Of a DNA stretch of 64,000 nt, positions 30,401-38,245 are shown in pieces (position 1 is the stretch's first letter; every line of letters begins with the position of its first letter). The notes beneath the pieces are model-generated. The model did not search any database, was not told the origin of the DNA, and saw only the letters and a program-made list of their open reading frames with translations. The translations under genes and the position numbers were made by a program. The DNA lies in assembly GCA_000023185.1 (NCBI GenBank), contig CP001622.1, positions 1,922,001 to 1,986,000 of the forward strand. The letters run 5' to 3'. This DNA is from Rhizobium leguminosarum bv. trifolii WSM1325 (GTDB taxonomy: Bacteria > Pseudomonadota > Alphaproteobacteria > Rhizobiales > Rhizobiaceae).

Positions 30401-30711
30401 AGTACCCGCATGACTTCAGGGTCGATCTGCTCGCTCAGAGTCGTGAAGCCGCAGAGATCGGCAAAGAGCACGGTCACCGGCCGCCGGTCGGCATCGCCCT
30501 CTGATTGAGGTAGCGCCTCGATCTTCGGCTTCGATGCGGGTTGGACTTTGCCCGAAATCGACGCGCCACAGCTGGGGCAGAAGGCAAAATCGGGCTGACA
30601 AGCATTGCCGCAGGCGGCGCAGGTGATCGGTTGCCTTGCGCCGCATCGCGGACAGAAAGCAAAACCGCTCTGAATATCGAACCCGCAGCCGCTGCACTCC
30701 ATCGGACGCAT
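27460..30711 (-). CDS. zinc-ribbon, class III nucleotide cyclase, AAA ATPase and TPR protein
   Basis: Large multidomain signalling protein of 1083 residues. The N-terminus has two zinc ribbons (C6-C9/C20-C23 and C31-C34/C45-C48). Residues about 78-255 form an adenylate/guanylate cyclase domain (VTVLFADLCGFTTLSEQ with a metal Asp, then VDKFVGDALLALFGAP). Then follows an AAA/STAND-type ATPase with Walker A GEAGIGKSRLV near residue 305 and Walker B LLLVIEDLHWADAAS. The rest is TPR-like helical repeats. This layout resembles mammalian soluble cyclase and many rhizobial cyclases; it probably makes cAMP in response to an internal signal sensed by the ATPase/TPR part. The zinc-ribbon pair in front is less common. 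Confidence 0.85.
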   Translation of the reverse strand: MRPMECSGCGFDIQSGFAFCPRCGARQPITCAACGNACQPDFAFCPSCGASISGKVQPASKPKIEALPQSEGDADRRPVTVLFADLCGFTTLSEQIDPEVMRVLQNELFEEMTQAVEAYGGFVDKFVGDALLALFGAPVAHEDDPVRALGAALDMIGRATEVGERWHARAGVPLRLHIGINSGPVVTGGFGAVSTKSYSVTGDTVNTAQRLQSMAGENDILVGPLTYRLTRHAFAFDSLGAQTLRGKSGNVLVHRLTGLSEAPHTARGLESLGLQAPMIGRDTEMSRLLTCLDLACGGAAQLVRLIGEAGIGKSRLVNEFVAIAGNAARFQGLAIRKATCSPLGEQSYGTLGAVVRSAYGIGERDDLDRARQLLATGFRALDLTQEEVEGLLPLFLHVLGLGDPDGALRYIEPEQLRRQIFYGVRTVFERRLAQGPLLLVIEDLHWADAASLEVLRFMMDRLERSRLMLLAVYRPTSQTDPLDSNRVSVTVQRLAPLFAADGQKLLAAFFGEDQGKLPVTMRKRILDRAGGNPLFIEEILRALIDMGTLHNDGQRWHVAAEDTDVDIPVNLQALLLARVDRLPQDIRRLAQEAAVVGPKFDTALLRTIATDPAAIDAALDHLCDANIIEELRGPDAGGSPGYRFSQTLMHDVIYHNLLLQRRMELHQRIGRALERQYGAAPDRPEHLAQLGHHFSLTTEKAKGATYLMAAGDLARKAYANDDAMRLYRQALAAFANEAEVTPEQLALLERLADLCGPAGLRDAALNHYQRALAIHRTKDDPIAAARILRKVGRLHLDAGRRDQAETYLAEAEAIIATIDAPVERAHVLQERGHLAFRMGDQAAAAEWATQALQCLQTLPIDGTTEAGRETARAMAEALNTKGAAFARLGRRREAVQEVERSLSVAEKADLQSAACRAYSNLGVLYTIVDPANAIKICRRGLELATRIGDLGFQARLLANLAVACCTFTDRCAAEGVPAAEKAVEIDRALDQRDHLSVPLIVLGQIHQCHGQPKLARKYYEEALEVAKEIDEPQLLFPCYDGLATLSLEHDDMDEAERYFTLAQDVCIRHNLDPGTLVVLPFLD

Positions 30712-30906
30712 CTCACGAAACCCCGATGTACGGCTATTTCAGCCGCAACCAGCAGGCCTCAGACAGGGGACAAGCATGAACCTGCTGCCCCAGGCCCGCA
30801 AGTACTAAACAAGTGGCGGATCTGGCGACAGCTTCGGTAGCTTGAGAACGGTGATCTGCGGGCTGCAGCATCGCACGGCTTGCTTTTGGCGTGTTCGAAC
30901 CGGCCG

Positions 30907-32613
30907 CTACTGCCGATCGGTGCCGGCGAGCCTCGCGACCCGGCAGTGAAGGAGCACCGGCCGGTCCGTGTCGATCATCTCCTCGATCCTGGCGTCGAGT
31001 TCGGTAGGGCTCTCGCAACGAAGGCCGACGGCGCCATAGGCTTCCGCGAGCTTGGTGAAATCGGGCAGTGAGGCCGAATAGGAGCGCGATCGACCACTGC
31101 CATCCGGCACTTGACCCCATTCTCGCGCCATGCCCGGATGCTCATCGCTCAAGATGAAGATCTTGATCGGCGCTTGATGCTGTATCGCCGTCGACAGCTC
31201 TTTCATCGTCGTTTGCACCGAAGCGTCGCCGGCAATGTCGATGACAAGGCGCCCAGGATTTGCGAGCTGCACGCCCAGCGCGGCAGGAAGACCGAAGCCC
31301 ATCGCCCCCAATCCACCTGACGTAATCCAGCGATTGGGTTTGTCGAAGCCGAAGAACTGCGCCACCCACATCTGCTGACCGATCTCCGTGGCGATGATGG
31401 GGTCGTGCGGCTTTGTCAGCGCATGCAGACGCTCCAGGGCATGTTGCGGCATGATTGCATGGTCCAGCCGCTCGTAGGAAAACGACTGGTGGGCTCGCCA
31501 ATGATCGATCTGCAACCACCACGCCCGCAACCGCTTCTGGTCGGGGACGGTGGAAAGCGACCGCCAGGCATGGATCATGTCCGCCAGCACATGCGCGGCG
31601 TCGCCCTGAATGCCGATGTCGACAAGAACGCGTTTGTTGATCGACGAGGCATCGATATCGATCTGGATCTTCTTCGAGTGAGGCGAAAACTCATGCACGC
31701 GCGAGATCGCAAGGTCGTCAAACCGCGCGCCGATGGCGATCATCAGGTCGCAGTCGGCAATTGCCATATTGGCTTCATGCGATCCGTCCTGTCCGGCGAC
31801 CCGCAGCCAGTTCGGCCCGGTAGCGGGGTAGGCTCCAAGCCCCATGATGGTGGACGTTACGGGAAAGCCGGTTAGGTCGACGAACTCGCGCAACAATCGC
31901 GATGCCTCCGGTCCGGCGTTGATGATGCCGCCGCCGGTATAGATGATGGGGCGTCGGGCTTCGGCCATCAATGCGACAGCCGACCGGATCGCGTTCTGAT
32001 CGCCTTGCATTGCCGGCTGGTAGCTCGGCAGCGGACCTACCTTGTCAGGTGAGACGTAGATGCCGCTGGCAAACAGCACGTCCTTTGGCATGTCGACGAG
32101 AACAGGGCCGGGCCGACCGGCCGCCGCGATCCGGAAAGCCAGATGGATCGTTTTGGCCAGATCGTCGATGTGTTGGACCAGGAAATTGTGCTTTGTGCAG
32201 GGGCGGGTGATGCCGACCGTATCGCATTCCTGAAAAGCGTCCGTGCCGATCAGACTTGTCGGCACCTGGCCCGCGAGGCAGACGAGGGGAACGGAGTCCA
32301 TAAGGGCATCCTGCAGCGCCGTGACCGCATTTGTAACGCCTGGTCCTGATGTCACCAGCATGACGCCGACTTTTCCCGTCGAGCGGGCATAGCCCTCGGC
32401 TGCGTGTCCGGCGCCTTGCTCATGGCGCACCAGGAAATGTTTGATGTCCTCCTGTTGGAAGATTTCGTCATAGATCGGCAGCACCGCGGCGCCTGGATAG
32501 CCGAAAATGTGTTCGACACCGTTGTCGCGCAGCGCTTGCAGAACGATCTCGCCGCCGTTCATGCGACGATCAGAGGGGTTGTTTAGAGAAGAGTTGGCTG
32601 TCTCGCCGGTCAT
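30907..32613 (-). CDS. acetolactate synthase large subunit-type enzyme
   Basis: Thiamine-diphosphate enzyme of the acetohydroxyacid synthase family, 568 residues from MTGETANSSLNNPSDRRMNG. The catalytic Glu is E65 in RHEQGAGHAAEGYAR; SDAFQECDT-type and TRPCTKHNFLV segments are AHAS-specific. In the diphosphate/metal motif GDASVQ is followed by ILSDEHPGM, where active AHAS enzymes carry NN before the GM; the second Asn, a magnesium ligand, is Asp here. No small regulatory subunit gene follows, so it is an extra copy beside the usual ilvIH-type pair. It is preceded by a complete leader-peptide attenuator, which argues for branched-chain amino acid synthesis or a related reaction. Confidence 0.87.
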   Translation of the reverse strand: MTGETANSSLNNPSDRRMNGGEIVLQALRDNGVEHIFGYPGAAVLPIYDEIFQQEDIKHFLVRHEQGAGHAAEGYARSTGKVGVMLVTSGPGVTNAVTALQDALMDSVPLVCLAGQVPTSLIGTDAFQECDTVGITRPCTKHNFLVQHIDDLAKTIHLAFRIAAAGRPGPVLVDMPKDVLFASGIYVSPDKVGPLPSYQPAMQGDQNAIRSAVALMAEARRPIIYTGGGIINAGPEASRLLREFVDLTGFPVTSTIMGLGAYPATGPNWLRVAGQDGSHEANMAIADCDLMIAIGARFDDLAISRVHEFSPHSKKIQIDIDASSINKRVLVDIGIQGDAAHVLADMIHAWRSLSTVPDQKRLRAWWLQIDHWRAHQSFSYERLDHAIMPQHALERLHALTKPHDPIIATEIGQQMWVAQFFGFDKPNRWITSGGLGAMGFGLPAALGVQLANPGRLVIDIAGDASVQTTMKELSTAIQHQAPIKIFILSDEHPGMAREWGQVPDGSGRSRSYSASLPDFTKLAEAYGAVGLRCESPTELDARIEEMIDTDRPVLLHCRVARLAGTDRQ

Positions 32614-32656
32614 ATCTGGGTTCCGTCGTGAGTGAGGTGATAGTTGCGACGGGGCA

Positions 32657-32681
32657 TAAAAAAAGGCCCCGTCAGGGACCT
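32657..32681 (-). terminator. attenuator terminator upstream of the acetolactate synthase
   Basis: On the minus strand AGGTCCC and GGGGCCT form a 7-bp stem (one G-U pair) with a 4-base loop, followed directly by seven T. It lies between the leader peptide and the gene, so it ends transcription early unless the alternative hairpin forms. Confidence 0.8.
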
Positions 32682-32689
32682 GTTTTCGG

Positions 32690-32736
32690 CGCATGGGTGG
32701 CTATTGCCGGACGATCAGACCGTCCTGCCCATGCGC
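32690..32736 (-). promoter_or_regulatory. alternative hairpins of the attenuator leader
   Basis: GCGCATGGG (32728-32736, minus strand) pairs with CCCATGCGC (32690-32698), enclosing a smaller GGACG/CGTCC hairpin at 32709-32725. The 5' arm covers the end of the leader peptide, so a ribosome stalled in the Val/Leu/Ile run would change which hairpin forms. Confidence 0.6.
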
Positions 32737-32771
32737 GATATCACGACTACGAGAACCATTGCGATTTTCAT
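32715..32771 (-). CDS. branched-chain amino acid leader peptide (attenuator)
   Basis: Eighteen codons reading MKIAMVLVVVISRMGRTV and then stop. Seven of the residues between 3 and 18 other than the first are Val, Leu or Ile, with the run VLVVVI in the middle. A terminator with a T run follows about 35 bases on, and the next gene is an acetolactate synthase. This is the classic ilv leader arrangement: low charged tRNA stalls the ribosome and lets the polymerase pass. A GGAGG lies 14 bases before the ATG, rather far. Confidence 0.75.
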   Translation of the reverse strand: MKIAMVLVVVISRMGRTV

Positions 32772-32932
32772 GGGCGATAGAGCTACCTCCGAATCTACAC
32801 GTCGTCAACGACGTCTCTGCGTAGATTGTATCTGCAGTTGAGAATATTTGAGATCGGTAGGGTAGCCAGTGACGAGGCAAGGGCAGGGGCGATCCGTTCG
32901 CCAGCCTATCTGGCCCGGCGCGAACCCAGGTT

Positions 32933-33991
32933 CTATGACGAGGTATGGGCGCCATCGAGGATCTGCCGCGCCTCGGCCCGCGGCGCGGCGACGGAATGAC
33001 GCTTAACGAGCGAGCATTCGAGCTTCGCGATTGGATAGCGCTTGCCCGGTATACTTTCCGGGTTGAGATGTTCGATCGCCCATTGCCCCATGGCAAGATG
33101 TGGAAGGACCGAAGTCGTCAGCGGCGGTACGAGATGTCGTGAAATTTCTTCGTCGTCATAACCCACCACCGACATGTCCTGGGGAATGCGAAGCCCTGCA
33201 TCCTTGAGCGCTTCGTAGCACCCGATGGCAGTGCGGTCGTTCTGGCAGAAGATCGCGGTGGGCGGCTCTTTCAGAGCAAGCAGTTTCATCGTGGAGGCAT
33301 AGCCGGCACTGGCCGACCAGTCGCCTTCAATGACCAATTCAGGATCGAAGGGTATATCGGCGGTCGCCAGGGCGCGGCGATATCCCGTCAGCCGGTCCTG
33401 CGCAGCCTGCATCCAGATTTCGCCGGTGATCGTCGCGATGCGGTGGTGTCCGTGCGTGATCAGGTGCCGGGTGGAGCTCTGCCCTCCGGCGATCTCGCTC
33501 GGCACCACGGCGGGAAAGGCATGGTCGGCCGTATAACAGTTCAGCAGGACCGTCGGGATGTTGAGCTCGCAGACATAGGAGGGAAGCTCTACCTGGCGGG
33601 TATAGATCGTCATATAAATGAGCGCCGATATGCCTCCGCTCGTCAACGCCTCGATTGCCTTCGGCTCCATGACGGGATCACTGAGCGTCTGGGTTACCAA
33701 AAGGACATTGCCGGCGTTCCAGGAGGCTTGCCGCGCGCCTTCGATCGCAACGATCGCTTCCGGGCTGGTGGCGAGCTGATCGACGGCGAAGCCGATGACG
33801 TTGTCCAGTCCCGAATAAGAGGCCTTCGTCGCGTAGGTCTTCTCCATGTAGCCGAGCTCGCGCGCCGCCTCCCATACGCGATCGCGCGTCTGCTGGGAGA
33901 TACGGGTGCCGGGCGTGTCGTTGAGGACGAAGGAGACGGCCGCCTGCGAGCAGCCAGCTGCGGCGGCGATATCCATCATCGTCACACGCAC
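32933..33991 (-). CDS. LacI-family transcriptional regulator
   Basis: Sugar-responsive repressor of about 352 residues. The helix-turn-helix is VTMMDIAAAAGCSQAAVSFV with hinge helix ISQQTRDRVWEAARELGY; the effector domain follows (NVIGFAVDQLATSPE, then FCQNDRTAIGCYEALKDAGL and DMSVVGYDDEEISRHLVPPL). GTG at 33991 is chosen because GAGGA lies eight bases before it; an ATG 36 bases upstream is possible. It is divergent from the ribose-type ABC importer, and two matching palindromes lie between them, so it very probably controls that importer and itself. Confidence 0.9.
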   Translation of the reverse strand: MRVTMMDIAAAAGCSQAAVSFVLNDTPGTRISQQTRDRVWEAARELGYMEKTYATKASYSGLDNVIGFAVDQLATSPEAIVAIEGARQASWNAGNVLLVTQTLSDPVMEPKAIEALTSGGISALIYMTIYTRQVELPSYVCELNIPTVLLNCYTADHAFPAVVPSEIAGGQSSTRHLITHGHHRIATITGEIWMQAAQDRLTGYRRALATADIPFDPELVIEGDWSASAGYASTMKLLALKEPPTAIFCQNDRTAIGCYEALKDAGLRIPQDMSVVGYDDEEISRHLVPPLTTSVLPHLAMGQWAIEHLNPESIPGKRYPIAKLECSLVKRHSVAAPRAEARQILDGAHTSS

Positions 33992-34083
33992 AGGCTTATT
34001 CCTCTTTTGGGTCTTGGGTTTTCGCATTCGTGGAAACTGTCTCTGCTTCAGATAATGGGGCAGGGTGATTGATTGTCGTTTTC

Positions 34084-34100
34084 TGCTAATAGTATTAGCA
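34084..34100. promoter_or_regulatory. LacI-type operator O1
   Basis: Perfect inverted repeat TGCTAATA, G, TATTAGCA. The odd length with a single central base and the spot between the divergent regulator and importer fit a LacI-family operator. A 13/17 match recurs at 34216-34232. Confidence 0.6.
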
Positions 34101-34215
34101 TCTATCTGAAAGCGTTGGCAATTGCATGAATTGCTTCAACACCAGCGGTTATTGGCAACTTCCAGTACGAAATTGCAGCCCTGACCACTGGGCGATGAAA
34201 TGTTTCGATCTGCAT

Positions 34216-34232
34216 TGATAATACTATTTACT
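34216..34232. promoter_or_regulatory. LacI-type operator O2
   Basis: TGATAATACTATTTACT agrees at 13 of 17 positions with the reverse complement of O1 (TGCTAATACTATTAGCA). It lies about 116 bases from O1, close to the importer promoter, an arrangement suited to looping by a LacI tetramer. The rest of the 34028-34374 gap shows no other structure. Confidence 0.5.
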
Positions 34233-34374
34233 AATTAAAATTCTTGTATACCGTCAGGGAGCGATCGGAACCTATGCCACTCGTCGCTTTGCGACGGCCC
34301 TGGGAGGGGGCGCATCCGGCCGGCCGTAAATCGGAAACGGGCCCGTGCAACTGCGGCCCCTCGGGAGGTGTATT

Positions 34375-35337
34375 ATGAAACAGCTGAAACGCAATGCAGC
34401 CTTGTTTTTCGCCGGGTTGATGCTGAGCGCGGCGCCGATTGCCGTATCGCATGCTGCCGACAAGCCGACACTTGCATTTGTCGTCAATGGCGCATCCGAC
34501 TTCTGGAAAGCCGCAGAGGCGGGCGTGAAGAAGGCGCAGGGCGAGATGCCAGACTACCAGATGGAGCTGAAGTATCCTGAGCAGGCATCGGTCGCCGTTC
34601 AGCAACGGCTTATGGAAGACTTGGTCAGTGCCGGCGTCAAGGGGGTGATGGTCTCCGCGGTCGATCCCAAGACCCAGACGGACGGCTTGAACAAGATCGG
34701 CTCGCAGACTGCTCTCTTCACGACCGATAGTGACGCGCCGCAGACCAACCGCGTCGCCTATATCGGCTCGTCTAATATCGATGCCGGCATGCAGGCCGCC
34801 GAGATCGCCAAAAAGGCGATGCCTGACGGCGGCAAATGCATCGGCTTCGTCGGCCTGCTCGGCGCCGACAATGCCAAGGAACGCATCCAGGGCATGAAGG
34901 ACGGCCTGAAGGGCACGAAGATCGAGCTGACGGATGTCCGCGGTGACGATATCGACCAGACGCGCGCAAAGAAGAACGTCGAAGACGCGCTGGTGGCCAG
35001 CCCGGACGTCACCTGCATGGTCGGCTTCTACTCCTACAATACGCCGCGCATCTATGAGGCGCTGCGCGACGCCGGCAAACTCGGCCAGATCACCGTCGTC
35101 GGCTTTGATGACGATCCGATCACGCTCGGCGGCGTCAAGGAGGGCACGATCGCAGCGACCGTCGTGCAGCAGCCGTTCGAGTGGGCCTATCAGGGCATGA
35201 AGCTGATGGCGGCCTATCTCAAGGGCGACAAATCAGGCGTTCCCAGCAACGGCTTGATCATCATCCCGACGGTGATCATCGGCAAGGATGACGTTGACAA
35301 GTATGCCGCCAGCCTGAAGGCTATGTCTGGAAAATAA
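34375..35337 (+). CDS. sugar ABC transporter, periplasmic binding protein (ribose type)
   Basis: Solute-binding protein of 320 residues, RbsB-like peripla-BP fold. The signal peptide MKQLKRNAALFFAGLMLSAA ends near SHAAD. The mature protein opens KPTLAFVVNGASDFWKAAEA and has VGFDDDPITLGGVKEGTIAA and VVQQPFEWAYQGMKLMAAYL, features of ribose/xylose-class binding proteins. The ATG at 34375 is preceded by GGGAGG. First gene of a three-gene importer operon. Confidence 0.92.
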   Translation: MKQLKRNAALFFAGLMLSAAPIAVSHAADKPTLAFVVNGASDFWKAAEAGVKKAQGEMPDYQMELKYPEQASVAVQQRLMEDLVSAGVKGVMVSAVDPKTQTDGLNKIGSQTALFTTDSDAPQTNRVAYIGSSNIDAGMQAAEIAKKAMPDGGKCIGFVGLLGADNAKERIQGMKDGLKGTKIELTDVRGDDIDQTRAKKNVEDALVASPDVTCMVGFYSYNTPRIYEALRDAGKLGQITVVGFDDDPITLGGVKEGTIAATVVQQPFEWAYQGMKLMAAYLKGDKSGVPSNGLIIIPTVIIGKDDVDKYAASLKAMSGK

Positions 35338-35345
35338 CCCTCCTT

Positions 35346-35373
35346 CGCGGCGGCGGCACTTGCCGCTGCCGCG
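35346..35373 (+). promoter_or_regulatory. intra-operon hairpin after the binding-protein gene
   Basis: CGCGGCGGCGGCA and TGCCGCTGCCGCG form a 13-bp stem with one mismatch and a 2-base loop, with no T run. Such hairpins after binding-protein genes commonly protect the upstream mRNA from 3' decay, giving excess binding protein over the membrane parts. Confidence 0.5.
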
Positions 35374-35418
35374 ACTGACGTGTCGTGCCGACACAGCATT
35401 AGTTGCCATGGACAGGCG

Positions 35419-36960
35419 ATGAACCACAGCTCTGACATCCCGTCACCGGACCCGCTTGCAACCCCGTTCCTTTCGCTTTCCGGCGTTGGCAAGACCTATC
35501 CGGGCGTCGTTGCGCTTGAGGGCCTGTCGATCGACATCATGCCGGGCGAGGTCATTGGCCTCGTCGGCGAGAACGGGGCTGGAAAATCGACCCTGATGAA
35601 GATTCTTGGCGGCGTGATCGCACCCGACCGAGGCACGATCCTGCTCGACGGCACAGAGCTTCGCTTCCTCACTGTGGAATCGAGTATCGCATCCGGCATC
35701 GCCTTCGTGCACCAAGAACTCAATCTCTTTGAAAATCTCGACGTTGCTGCCAATATCTTCCTGGGCCGCGAACCGCTCAAGGCCGGACCTTTCAAGCTCG
35801 TCGATCGCGATCGGCTGCGAGACATGGTGAAGCCGCTCTTGAAGCGGGTAGGGGCTCATTTTTCCGCCGACACACCCGTGGCATCGCTTTCCCTTGCCGA
35901 GCAGCAGATGGTGGAAATCGCCAAGGCGCTATCCATCAACGCCAGGCTCGTCATCTTCGACGAACCCACGTCCAGCCTGCCGCTGGCCGAAACCGAGCGG
36001 CTCCTGAGCATTATCAAATCGTTGAAAGCGGATGGCATCAGCGTAATTTTCATCTCGCATCGCCTCCACGAGGTTGAGCGCGTCGCAGACCGGGTCATAG
36101 TCCTGCGCGACGGCACGCTTGTGGGCACGCTCGCCAAGAAAGACATCGGCCACGACCAGATGGTCAAGCTGATGATCGGCCGGGTGCTTGCGGCCCGGAC
36201 CGCAAAACCGCAACGCTCGGCTGGCTCGGTCGCGCTGAAGGCAAGCGGCGTGCGCACCGAGGCCTATCCCGCCCGCCCCGTTGATCTGGAAATCCGGTAT
36301 GGAGAAATCATGGGGCTTGCAGGGCTCGTTGGGTCGGGCCGCACCGAGCTTGCAAAAGTACTCTTCGGCATCGACCGGAGCTACGGCGGAGCCATTCTGC
36401 AGGACGGGCGGCAAATTGCGATCAGGTCTGCCCGGGACGCCGTCGCTCGTGGCATTTTCCTGGTACCGGAGGATCGCAAGCGCAACGGCATACTTCTTGA
36501 TTTCCCGATCGCCCAGAACATAACCCTTGCCGATCTCCCCAAGCTCTCCAACCGCTTCATGCTTTCTGCCGAGCGGGAGAGGGGAGCGGCCGAAAAGCAG
36601 CGTGTTCGCCTCGGTATCAAGGCGCCGTCGGTTTCGACGCGAACCGGCACTCTGTCCGGCGGCAACCAGCAGAAGGTGGTGCTTGCCAAATGGTTGTCGA
36701 TGAGCCCGAAGGTGATGATCTTCGACGAGCCGACGCGCGGCATCGATATCGGCGCGAAGAACGAGATCTACGGCCTGATGCGAGCGCTTGCCGATGCCGG
36801 AGTCGCCATCCTGATGATCTCCAGCGACATGGAAGAGGTGATCGGCGTTTCCGACCGCATCGCCGTCATGCACGAGGGCCAGATCGCCGGCATATTGGAA
36901 GAGGACGAAATCAGCCAGGAAAGTGTCCTTTTGCTTGCTGTCGGCAAAAGGGTAAAATAG
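35419..36960 (+). CDS. sugar ABC transporter ATPase (RbsA type, fused double domain)
   Basis: Tandem ATP-binding protein of 513 residues for a monosaccharide importer. The first domain has Walker A GLVGENGAGKSTLMKILGG, Q-loop FVHQELNLFENL, signature SLSLAEQQMVEIAKAL and Walker B LVIFDEPTSSL. The second has the usual degenerate Walker A GLVGSGRTELAKVLFG, signature LSGGNQQKVVLAKWL and IFDEPTRGIDIGAKNEIY. Both halves are complete. The ATG at MNHSSDIPSPDP is chosen over an in-frame GTG 39 bases upstream that has no ribosome site. Confidence 0.93.
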   Translation: MNHSSDIPSPDPLATPFLSLSGVGKTYPGVVALEGLSIDIMPGEVIGLVGENGAGKSTLMKILGGVIAPDRGTILLDGTELRFLTVESSIASGIAFVHQELNLFENLDVAANIFLGREPLKAGPFKLVDRDRLRDMVKPLLKRVGAHFSADTPVASLSLAEQQMVEIAKALSINARLVIFDEPTSSLPLAETERLLSIIKSLKADGISVIFISHRLHEVERVADRVIVLRDGTLVGTLAKKDIGHDQMVKLMIGRVLAARTAKPQRSAGSVALKASGVRTEAYPARPVDLEIRYGEIMGLAGLVGSGRTELAKVLFGIDRSYGGAILQDGRQIAIRSARDAVARGIFLVPEDRKRNGILLDFPIAQNITLADLPKLSNRFMLSAERERGAAEKQRVRLGIKAPSVSTRTGTLSGGNQQKVVLAKWLSMSPKVMIFDEPTRGIDIGAKNEIYGLMRALADAGVAILMISSDMEEVIGVSDRIAVMHEGQIAGILEEDEISQESVLLLAVGKRVK

Positions 36961-37001
36961 CGGCTGCGGCCCATAAATAAGTATCGGGGGATGGATCTCG
37001 A

Positions 37002-38027
37002 ATGATCAAAAAAGATCTCGGACTGCTGCTTTTGATCGTCGTCGTCGGCATCGTCGTCGCCATCATCAACCCGCGCTTCCTCCTACCGATCAACCTGGCC
37101 AACACCGCCAACTTGATCGGCCTGTTCGGCATCCTGTCGATCGGCCAGGCCTTTGTCATCATTACAGGCGGTATCGAGCTTTCCGTGGGCTCGCTCGTTG
37201 CGCTTCTCGGTGTGCTGTTCGTCGATTTCATCGCGGTCCAGGATATGTCATGGATGCTGGCGCTGCCGTTCATTCTCGCACTCGGCGCGGTCATAGGCGC
37301 CGTCCACGGCTGGCTGATCACCCGGCTCAACCTGCAGCCCTTCGTCGTCACCCTCTGCGGCCTCCTGATTTATCGTGGGGCAGCGCGCTTCTACACGGCC
37401 GACGGAACGGCGGGCTTTGCTTTCGGCCAAAATTTCCCAGACCTCGAATTCCTGACCGCCGGACGGTTTTACGGCGTTCCCAACACCTTCATCGCACTCG
37501 TCATCATTGCCGTGGTCATGTGGATCATGCTGCATCGCTCTGTCTTCGGGCGTTATCTTTACGCGATCGGGAAGAACGAGGAGGCAGCCCGCTATTCCGG
37601 TATCCGTACCGGCCGCATGATCATGTCGGCCTATGTCATCTGCGGGCTGCTGACGGCGCTTTCGGCGATTTATTTCGCCATGTACACGCGCTCGATCTCG
37701 CCGGCGAGCCATGGCCAGTTCTACGAACTCTACGCGATTGCCGCTGCCGTACTCGGCGGCTTTTCGCTCCGCGGCGGCGAGGGGTCGATCGTCGGCGTCG
37801 TGCTGGGGACGGTCCTGCTCCAGGAGTTGCAGAATCTCGTCAACCTACTTGGTATTCCCTCGTCGTTGAATTTCGCTGTCATGGGTGGCGTCATCCTCAT
37901 CGGCGTCCTGATCGACCAACAATGGCACGCGATCCGCGCAAAGCGCCGCCTCGTCTTTGCCGCCCGGCAGACCGAAACCCGTCTTTCGAACGAAGGCAGT
38001 TTGCCAGTGGTTGCCAATCAGGACTAG
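37002..38027 (+). CDS. sugar ABC transporter permease (RbsC type)
   Basis: Membrane subunit of the importer, 341 residues with about nine or ten helices starting MIKKDLGLLLLIVVVGIVVA. Family motifs are GQAFVIITGGIELSVGSLVA and AYVICGLLTALSAIYFAMYT, with AVLGGFSLRGGEGSIVGVVL near the end. It is the last gene of the operon. No kinase, isomerase or dehydrogenase gene follows, so the sugar cannot be named; beyond it the mobile region begins. Confidence 0.93.
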   Translation: MIKKDLGLLLLIVVVGIVVAIINPRFLLPINLANTANLIGLFGILSIGQAFVIITGGIELSVGSLVALLGVLFVDFIAVQDMSWMLALPFILALGAVIGAVHGWLITRLNLQPFVVTLCGLLIYRGAARFYTADGTAGFAFGQNFPDLEFLTAGRFYGVPNTFIALVIIAVVMWIMLHRSVFGRYLYAIGKNEEAARYSGIRTGRMIMSAYVICGLLTALSAIYFAMYTRSISPASHGQFYELYAIAAAVLGGFSLRGGEGSIVGVVLGTVLLQELQNLVNLLGIPSSLNFAVMGGVILIGVLIDQQWHAIRAKRRLVFAARQTETRLSNEGSLPVVANQD

Positions 38028-38094
38028 GTCAGTGGATGGGGCCATGCGTGTCGTGATCTTGCCCCGTTGAGACAATCCGTTTCAGGAGGGCAGC

Positions 38095-38164
38095 ATCCGG
38101 CCATTCGCCAACGAGCGATCTTGCGGCGTTCATCCATATCGATCTGGGAGTAGGTGCGCTTCAT
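38095..38164 (-). pseudogene. N-terminal scrap of an IS30-family transposase
   Basis: The minus strand from an ATG at 38164 reads MKRTYSQIDMDERRKIARWR, the usual opening of IS30-type transposases. After MAG the similarity stops; the expected helix-turn-helix is missing. GAACGAGAC just upstream is a poor ribosome site. It marks an older insertion beside the present pair of elements. Confidence 0.55.
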
Positions 38165-38245
38165 GTCTCGTTCCTTGCAGGGATAAACCGTTGTTATCTA
38201 TTGCAAGTCGCACTTCATCCTTGAACCCACCCCGGCTACATACAT

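Noticed and set aside
28144..30504. Two long plus-strand frames across the cyclase gene
   Set aside because: Antisense shadows; the minus strand carries the zinc ribbons, cyclase and ATPase motifs.
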